The notes under the pieces: model-generated
What the model saw: the letters and a program-made list of their open reading frames with translations, nothing else
Told to the model about the DNA's origin: nothing
The model's database searches: none
Shown: in pieces, positions 1 to 6,829 of the stretch
Position numbering within the stretch: the stretch's first letter is position 1
Layout: every line of letters starts with the position of its first letter
Assembly (NCBI GenBank): GCA_945872035.1
Contig: CAMBYA010000130.1
Coordinates: forward strand, 1-6,829
Length of the DNA: 6,829 nucleotides
DNA from: Rhizobium sp. Q54
Lineage (GTDB): Bacteria; Pseudomonadota; Alphaproteobacteria; SMXS01
Reading direction: 5' to 3'
Translations under genes and position numbers: made by a program

Positions 1-2472
1 GATGCGGTGGAACGAGGTGCCGCGCGCCATGTCCGACAGGTGCGAGACGCACAGCCTGTGCCGCAGCAGGCTCTTGGGCGTCATCAGCACTAGCGGCTTG
101 CGGAACTCGCGGTGCATCTGGCGGCGCAGGATATGGAAATAGTTGGCGGGCGTGGTGCAGTTGGCGACCTGCCAGTTGTCCTCGGCCGACATCTGCAGAT
201 AGCGCTCCAGCCGGGCCGAGGAATGCTCGGGTCCCTGGCCCTCGAAGCCATGCGGCAGCAGCAGGACGAGGCCGCTCATGCGCAGCCACTTCAGCTCGCC
301 GGCCGCAAGGAACTGGTCGATGATCACCTGGGCGCCGTTGGCGAAGTCGCCGAATTGGGCCTCCCACAGCACCAGCGCATTCGGCTCGGCCAGCGAGAAC
401 CCGTATTCAAAACCCATCACCGCCGCTTCCGACAGCATGGAATCGATGACCTCGAACTTGGCCTCGTCGCTCACATGGTCGAGAGGGGTATAGCGCTCGC
501 CGGTGAGTTGGTCGGTGAACACGGCGTGCCGCTGCGAAAACGTGCCGCGGCCGGAATCCTGTCCGGAGAGACGCACATGGAAGCCTTCGTCCAGCAGCGA
601 GCCGAACGCCAGCGCCTCGGCGGTCGCCCAGTCGATGCCGGTCCCGCTTTCCAGCGTCTCGCGCTTGCGGTCGAGCTGGCGTTGCAGCGTCTTGTGGACA
701 TTGAAGCCCTTGGGCGCCGTGGTCAGCACCTCGATCAGCCGGCGCAGCGTGTCCTCGTCCTCGGCGGTGCGGCCGCGCCGAACCGTGCCGCGTGCCCGCT
801 TCAGTCCGGCCCAGCGGCCTTCCAGCCAGTCGGCCTTGTTGGGCTTGAAGGATTCGGCGACCTCGAACTCCATGTCCAGCATGCCTCGGAACTCGGCCTG
901 CATGCGCTTGAACTCGGTCTCGTCGACCAGTCCCTGCTGGGCCAGGCGGCGGGCATAGATACTGGTGACCGTCGGCTGGTCCTTGATCCGCTGGTACATC
1001 AGCGGCTGGGTGAACATGGGCTCGTCGGTCTCGTTGTGGCCGAACCGGCGGTAGCAGAACATGTCGATGACCACGTCCTTCTTGAACCGCTGGCGGAACT
1101 CGGTGGCGAGCTTGGCGACATGCACCACGGCTTCGGGATCGTCGCCGTTGACGTGGAAGATCGGCGCCTGGATGCCCTTGGCGATGTCGGACGGATAGGG
1201 CGACGAGCGTGAATACATCGGCGACGTGGTGAAGCCGATCTGGTTGTTGACGATGAAATGGATCACGCCGCCGATGCGGTAGCCCTTGAGCTGGCTTAGC
1301 CCAAGACACTCGGGCACCAGACCCTGGCCGGCGAACGCGGCGTCGCCATGCAGCAGCAGGCCCATGACCTGGCTGCGGTCCTTGTCGCCGCGCTGGTCCT
1401 GCTTGGCGCGCACCTTGCCCATCACGACGGGATCGACCGCTTCCAGGTGGGACGGGTTCGCGGACAGCGACAGGTGAACCGTATTGCCGTCGAACTCGCG
1501 ATCCGACGAGCTGCCCAGATGGTACTTCACGTCACCCGAGCCCTCGACCTCGTCGGGTGTGGACGAGCCGCCGCGGAATTCGTTGAAGATCGCCCGGAAC
1601 GGCTTCGACATCACGTTGGCGAGCACGTTGAGGCGGCCGCGGTGCGGCATGCCGATGGCGATCTCCTGCACGCCGAGCGCGCCGGCGCGCTTGATGATCG
1701 CCTCGAGCGCCGGGATGGTCGCCTCGCCACCGTCCAGGCCGAAGCGCTTGGTGCCGGTGTACTTGACGTTGAGGAACTGCTCGAAACTCTCGGCCTCGAT
1801 CACCTTCTGCAAGATCGCATGCTTGCCCATGTCGGTGAACGACACGTATTTGTCATGGCCTTCGATGCGCTCCTGGATCCAGGCGCGTTCCTCCAGTTCG
1901 GCGATGTGCATGTACTCGACGCCGATGGAACCGCAATAGACGCGCTCCAGGATCTCGACGATCTGCCGCACCGTGGCGGTCTTCAGCCCCAGCGCGTCGA
2001 TATAGATCGGGCGGTCAAGGTCTCGGTCGGTGAAGCCATAGCTTTCCGGGTCAAGCTCCGGATGGTCGGGCGACACCGCGAGACCCAGCGGATCCAGCTT
2101 GGCATGCAGATGGCCGCGCACGCGGTAGGAGCGGATCAGCGTCAGGGCGCGGATGGAGTCGATGGCCGCGGCATGGACCTGCTCCTGGCTGACCGTTTCG
2201 CCCTTGCCCTTCGCCTTGGCAGGTGCCGGCGTGCCCGGATCGAGCGCGGCGGTCATGTCGCCATTGCTCAGCGGCGGCCAGTCCTTGCGCTGCCATGACG
2301 GTCCGCCAATGGCGCCCGCAGCGCCGGCGGCGCCGCTGGTGAGCGCGTCGAACCAGCCGCGCCACTCGGGCTCGACCGCGTTCGGATCGCGCTCATAGCG
2401 CTGGTACAGGTTCTCCAGGAACGAGGCGTTGGCGCCGTTCAGGATGGCGGACAGTCCGGGATCCAGGTCCAT
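1..2472 (-). CDS. sucA: 2-oxoglutarate dehydrogenase E1 component (3' end outside window)
   Basis: This is the thiamine-diphosphate-dependent E1 subunit of the cytoplasmic 2-oxoglutarate dehydrogenase complex. It decarboxylates 2-oxoglutarate and passes the succinyl group to the lipoyl domain of SucB. The window holds 824 residues with no stop; family members are usually about 930-990 residues, so the C-terminal part is missing. Residues about 14-45 (SFLENLYQRYERDPNAVEPE, then WRGWFDAL) are the typical E1o N-terminal segment. An Ala/Gly-rich linker follows at about 47-56. MPHRGRLNV lies at 275-283. The ThDP/Mg motif runs from HGDAAFAGQG (375-384) to NN at 409-410 (NNQIGFTTSP). The pyrimidine-binding transketolase domain shows GQDSGRGTF (637-645) and LWEAQFGDF with Glu704. 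The ATG at 2472 is the only good in-frame start: the frame is closed by TGA at 2518-2520, and no ATG, GTG or TTG lies between. Shine-Dalgarno complementarity just upstream is poor. It lies 69 nt downstream of sucD and is probably cotranscribed with it. Confidence 0.97.
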   Translation of the reverse strand, partial: MDLDPGLSAILNGANASFLENLYQRYERDPNAVEPEWRGWFDALTSGAAGAAGAIGGPSWQRKDWPPLSNGDMTAALDPGTPAPAKAKGKGETVSQEQVHAAAIDSIRALTLIRSYRVRGHLHAKLDPLGLAVSPDHPELDPESYGFTDRDLDRPIYIDALGLKTATVRQIVEILERVYCGSIGVEYMHIAELEERAWIQERIEGHDKYVSFTDMGKHAILQKVIEAESFEQFLNVKYTGTKRFGLDGGEATIPALEAIIKRAGALGVQEIAIGMPHRGRLNVLANVMSKPFRAIFNEFRGGSSTPDEVEGSGDVKYHLGSSSDREFDGNTVHLSLSANPSHLEAVDPVVMGKVRAKQDQRGDKDRSQVMGLLLHGDAAFAGQGLVPECLGLSQLKGYRIGGVIHFIVNNQIGFTTSPMYSRSSPYPSDIAKGIQAPIFHVNGDDPEAVVHVAKLATEFRQRFKKDVVIDMFCYRRFGHNETDEPMFTQPLMYQRIKDQPTVTSIYARRLAQQGLVDETEFKRMQAEFRGMLDMEFEVAESFKPNKADWLEGRWAGLKRARGTVRRGRTAEDEDTLRRLIEVLTTAPKGFNVHKTLQRQLDRKRETLESGTGIDWATAEALAFGSLLDEGFHVRLSGQDSGRGTFSQRHAVFTDQLTGERYTPLDHVSDEAKFEVIDSMLSEAAVMGFEYGFSLAEPNALVLWEAQFGDFANGAQVIIDQFLAAGELKWLRMSGLVLLLPHGFEGQGPEHSSARLERYLQMSAEDNWQVANCTTPANYFHILRRQMHREFRKPLVLMTPKSLLRHRLCVSHLSDMARGTSFHRI

Positions 2473-2525
2473 GGTCTTGGTCAGCGCCGGCTTTTCACCA
2501 GTGCCCCTCTCATAAACTCAGGCCG

Positions 2526-2540
2526 CCGGATACCTTCCGG
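2526..2540 (-). other. Short hairpin just after the sucD stop
   Basis: CCGGA (2526-2530) and TCCGG (2536-2540) are perfect 5-bp arms around a 5-nt loop, starting one base after the sucD TGA. It has no downstream T-run, so it is not a convincing terminator. It could act as a weak RNA processing or stability element between sucD and sucA. Confidence 0.25.
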
Positions 2541-2541
2541 T

Positions 2542-3417
2542 TCAGCCCTTCAGAAGTTCCATCAGCGTCGTGCCCAGCGCCGCCGGGGATTCCGAAACGC
2601 GGATGCCCGCCGAGCGCATGGCGTCGATCTTGTCTTCCGCACCGCCGCGGCCGCCGGAAATGATGGCGCCCGCGTGGCCCATGCGGCGGCCCGGAGGCGC
2701 CGTACGGCCGGCGATGAAGCCTACCACGGGCTTCTTGATCTTTGATGACTTCAGGAAGTCGGCTGCTTCTTCCTCGGCCGAGCCGCCGATCTCGCCGATC
2801 ATGATGATCGACTCGGTCTGCGGGTCCTGCAGGAACAGCTCGAGCACATCGATGAAGTTGGTGCCGTTGACCGGGTCGCCGCCGATGCCGACGCACGAGC
2901 TCTGGCCGAGGCCAACCGCCGTGGTCTGCGCAACCGCCTCATAGGTCAGCGTGCCCGAGCGGGACACGACGCCCACCGAACCCGGCTTGTGGATGTGGCC
3001 CGGCATGATGCCGATCTTGCACTGGTTCGGGGTGATGACGCCCGGGCAGTTCGGGCCGACCAGGCGGGTGCCGCTGTTCTGCAGCGCGCGCTTGACCTTG
3101 ATCATGTCCTGCACCGGGATGCCCTCGGTGATGCAGACCGCGAGGCGGATGCCGGCATCGATGGCTTCCAGGATGGCGTCGGCCGCGAACGGCGGCGGCA
3201 CGTAGATCACCGAGGCGTCGGCGCCGGTCTTCTCGACCGCGTCGGCCACCGTGTCGAACACGGGCAGGTCGAGGTGGAGCGTGCCGCCCTTGCCGGGGGT
3301 GACGCCGCCGACCATCTTGGTGCCGTAGGCGATCGCCTGTTCCGAGTGAAAGGTGCCCTGCGAGCCGGTGAAGCCCTGGCAGATGACCTTGGTGTTGCTG
3401 TCGACCAGAATGGCCAT
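2542..3417 (-). CDS. sucD: Succinyl-CoA synthetase (ADP-forming) alpha subunit
   Basis: This is the 291-residue alpha subunit of succinyl-CoA synthetase, which carries the CoA site and the phosphohistidine. With SucC it converts succinyl-CoA, ADP (or GDP) and phosphate to succinate, CoA and NTP in the cytoplasm. The N-terminal CoA-binding Rossmann domain has [14 protein letters not shown] at about 15-28. [16 protein letters not shown] follows at 121-136 with Cys124, then [11 protein letters not shown] at 152-162. The ligase domain has [12 protein letters not shown] at 177-188. [15 protein letters not shown] at 237-251 contains the phosphorylated His248, equivalent to the active-site His246 of E. 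coli. The C-terminal [11 protein letters not shown] (254-264) is also conserved. Length is normal (E. coli 289). The ATG start is 2 nt after the sucC stop and has a strong GGGAGGAG ribosome site inside the end of sucC, so the two subunits are translationally adjacent, as expected for a heteromeric enzyme. Confidence 0.98.
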   Translation of the reverse strand: MAILVDSNTKVICQGFTGSQGTFHSEQAIAYGTKMVGGVTPGKGGTLHLDLPVFDTVADAVEKTGADASVIYVPPPFAADAILEAIDAGIRLAVCITEGIPVQDMIKVKRALQNSGTRLVGPNCPGVITPNQCKIGIMPGHIHKPGSVGVVSRSGTLTYEAVAQTTAVGLGQSSCVGIGGDPVNGTNFIDVLELFLQDPQTESIIMIGEIGGSAEEEAADFLKSSKIKKPVVGFIAGRTAPPGRRMGHAGAIISGGRGGAEDKIDAMRSAGIRVSESPAALGTTLMELLKG

Positions 3418-3419
3418 GA

Positions 3420-4589
<1,170 letters not shown>

Positions 4590-4613
4590 GCTGCTGCTCT
4601 CTGCGTTTCCTCT

Positions 4614-4633
4614 CGGCCCCGGTTCATGGGCCG
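4614..4633 (-). other. Hairpin-forming repeat in the sucC leader
   Basis: CGGCCC (4614-4619) and GGGCCG (4628-4633) form a perfect 6-bp GC stem with an 8-nt loop, right at the predicted 5' end of the sucC transcript. No T-tract follows on the minus strand, so it is a poor intrinsic terminator. It could stabilise the 5' end of a sucC message or the processed end of an mdh-suc message. Confidence 0.3.
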
Positions 4634-4639
4634 GCGGTG

Positions 4640-4667
4640 CTTATAACACCGTGCGAATGAGTGACAA
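4640..4667 (-). promoter_or_regulatory. Sigma70-type promoter candidate upstream of sucC
   Basis: The minus strand reads TTGTCA (4662-4667), 16 nt, then TATAAG (4640-4645). Each hexamer matches the consensus TTGACA/TATAAT at five of six positions, with acceptable spacing. Transcription would start near 4633, giving a leader of about 44 nt before the sucC ATG. It would let sucCDA(B) be expressed apart from mdh. The -10 box sits inside the dyad CGGTG-N7-CACCG (4635-4651), which suggests an operator. Predicted from sequence only. Confidence 0.5.
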
Positions 4668-4670
4668 CCG

Positions 4671-5776
<1,106 letters not shown>

Positions 5777-5782
5777 GTAAGT

Positions 5783-6829
5783 TTAGTTTGCGTCGGCAGC
5801 AGGGGTTGCCTCGAAATATTCATGGCTCTGCATCTCCAGAAGCCTCGAAACCGTGCGCTCGAACTCGAAGCTGCCATCGCCGGAAACGTAGAGCTCCTCG
5901 GGCCGGGCGGCGGCGGAGCACACCAGCTTGATGCGTTTGTCGTAGAGCGTGTCGATCAACGTGACGAAGCGCTTGGCCTCGTTGCGCTTGTCAGGCCCCA
6001 TGCGCGGGATGCCGGACAGCACCAGCGTGTGGAAGTTGCCGGCGATCGCCAGATAGTCGGCCGCGCCGAGCGGCCGGGCGCACAATTCCGGAAAGCTGAA
6101 GCGGGCTACGCCCTTGGCGGCCTGCGGCACGGTCAGCGTGCGCCCCTGCATGACGTCGAGGGTCATTGCCTCGCCGTGCTTCTCGTCGGTCAGCGCCTCG
6201 AAGCTCTCGTCCAGTTCCCGGTCCGACTGGGCGCCGAGCGGCACGTGATAGACCGGCATGTCGTGAATGCGCTTCATCCGGTAGTCGGTGGGCGAAGCCA
6301 GATGCAGCACGTCCAGCTCGGTCTTCAGCATCTCGATGGACGGCAGAAAGAGCTGTCGGTTCAGACCATTCTTGTAGAGCTCTCCCGGCGCCCGGTTCGA
6401 CGTGATGACGATCACCACGCCCAGATCGAACAGCGCGCGGAACAACCGGCCCAGGATCATGGCATCGGCGACGTCGGTGACCTGGAACTCGTCGAAGCAT
6501 AGCAGCATTGCTTCGCGCGCAACCTTGGCGGCGACAGGCGGGATCGGGTCGTCGGCCTCGAAGCCTTCGGCGCGTCGGTCGGCCGGCGACAGCTTGCGCC
6601 ATTGGTGCACGGTTTCGTGGACCTCCAGCATGAACGCGTGGAAGTGGACCCGGCGCTTGGGCGCGAAGCTGGTCGAGGCGAAGAACAGGTCCATCAGCAT
6701 GGACTTGCCGCGGCCCACGCCGCCGTAGATGTAGAGGCCCTGTGGCGCGTCCTGCTTCTCGCGCCGGAACAGGCTGCGCCAACCACCATTACGGCCGGGC
6801 TCGTAGGTCTTCAGCCGGGAGTGCAGGAT
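5783..6829 (-). CDS. zapE: ZapE/AFG1-family AAA+ ATPase (5' end outside window)
   Basis: This is a P-loop ATPase of the AFG1/LACE1/ZapE family. In E. coli, ZapE associates with the Z-ring under low oxygen or heat stress; the mitochondrial homologue Afg1 is linked to turnover of respiratory-chain subunits. The frame is open to the right edge. The 348 visible residues lack the N-terminus, perhaps 20-50 residues judging from E. coli (about 375). GLYIYGGVGRGKSMLMDLFF (fragment residues 31-50) contains the Walker A motif GGVGRGKS (36-43). HFHAFMLEVH is the family motif following it. LLCFDEFQVTD at 109-119 is Walker B, with Asp113-Glu114. ITSNRAPGELY (about 142-152) is the sensor-1 region with the family's SNR-P signature. 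The C-terminal LLEMQSHEYF is also typical. There is no signal peptide in the visible part. It ends 114 nt before mdh. The family assignment is firm; the cell-division role in this organism is inferred from the E. coli name. Confidence 0.93.
   Translation of the reverse strand: MLHSRLKTYEPGRNGGWRSLFRREKQDAPQGLYIYGGVGRGKSMLMDLFFASTSFAPKRRVHFHAFMLEVHETVHQWRKLSPADRRAEGFEADDPIPPVAAKVAREAMLLCFDEFQVTDVADAMILGRLFRALFDLGVVIVITSNRAPGELYKNGLNRQLFLPSIEMLKTELDVLHLASPTDYRMKRIHDMPVYHVPLGAQSDRELDESFEALTDEKHGEAMTLDVMQGRTLTVPQAAKGVARFSFPELCARPLGAADYLAIAGNFHTLVLSGIPRMGPDKRNEAKRFVTLIDTLYDKRIKLVCSAAARPEELYVSGDGSFEFERTVSRLLEMQSHEYFEATPAADAN

Noticed and set aside
112..1212. Long plus-strand open frame (366 codons) opposite sucA, and a similar one at 1348-2298
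   Set aside because: Both lie wholly antisense to the well-supported sucA frame, and their translations are low-complexity Ala/Leu/Arg/His/Asp-rich with no recognisable motif. GC-rich codon use on the coding strand removes stops from the antisense frame, which explains their length.
6701..6718. GTG at 6718 as a possible zapE start
   Set aside because: This codon is inside the Walker A motif GGVGRGKS, and the reading frame continues upstream with family-like sequence to the window edge, so the true start is outside the window.

Overview
This is ordinary high-GC bacterial chromosome carrying part of a TCA-cycle gene cluster, with every gene on the minus strand. In transcription order (right to left) the genes are: the 3' part of zapE (AFG1-like ATPase, cut by the right edge), mdh (malate dehydrogenase), sucC and sucD (the two succinyl-CoA synthetase subunits), and the 5' part of sucA (2-oxoglutarate dehydrogenase E1, cut by the left edge). 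The order zapE-mdh-sucC-sucD-sucA is typical of Alphaproteobacteria. With the GC-rich codon use and the LDH-like type of malate dehydrogenase, it points to an alphaproteobacterium. The family or genus cannot be fixed from this window; sucB and lpd would be expected just past the left edge.

Layout: 5783-6829 zapE (partial); 5669-5782 a 114-nt AT-rich spacer with several dyad symmetries and a perfect TATAAT, probably the control region of the mdh-suc operon; 4706-5668 mdh; 4590-4705 a 116-nt spacer with a good sigma70-type promoter candidate in front of sucC; 3420-4589 sucC; a 2-nt gap; 2542-3417 sucD; a 69-nt spacer with a small hairpin and a mini-ORF; 1-2472 sucA (partial).

The metabolic genes encode consecutive or near-consecutive TCA steps: 2-oxoglutarate to succinyl-CoA (SucA, with SucB and Lpd), succinyl-CoA to succinate with nucleoside triphosphate formation (SucCD), and malate to oxaloacetate (Mdh). 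All the catalytic and cofactor motifs I looked for are intact, and I see no frameshift or in-frame stop in any gene. No RNA gene, mobile element, CRISPR array or obvious defence or biosynthetic system is present. The only places where something undescribed may sit are the two larger intergenic spacers, where unassigned palindromes overlap the predicted -10 boxes.
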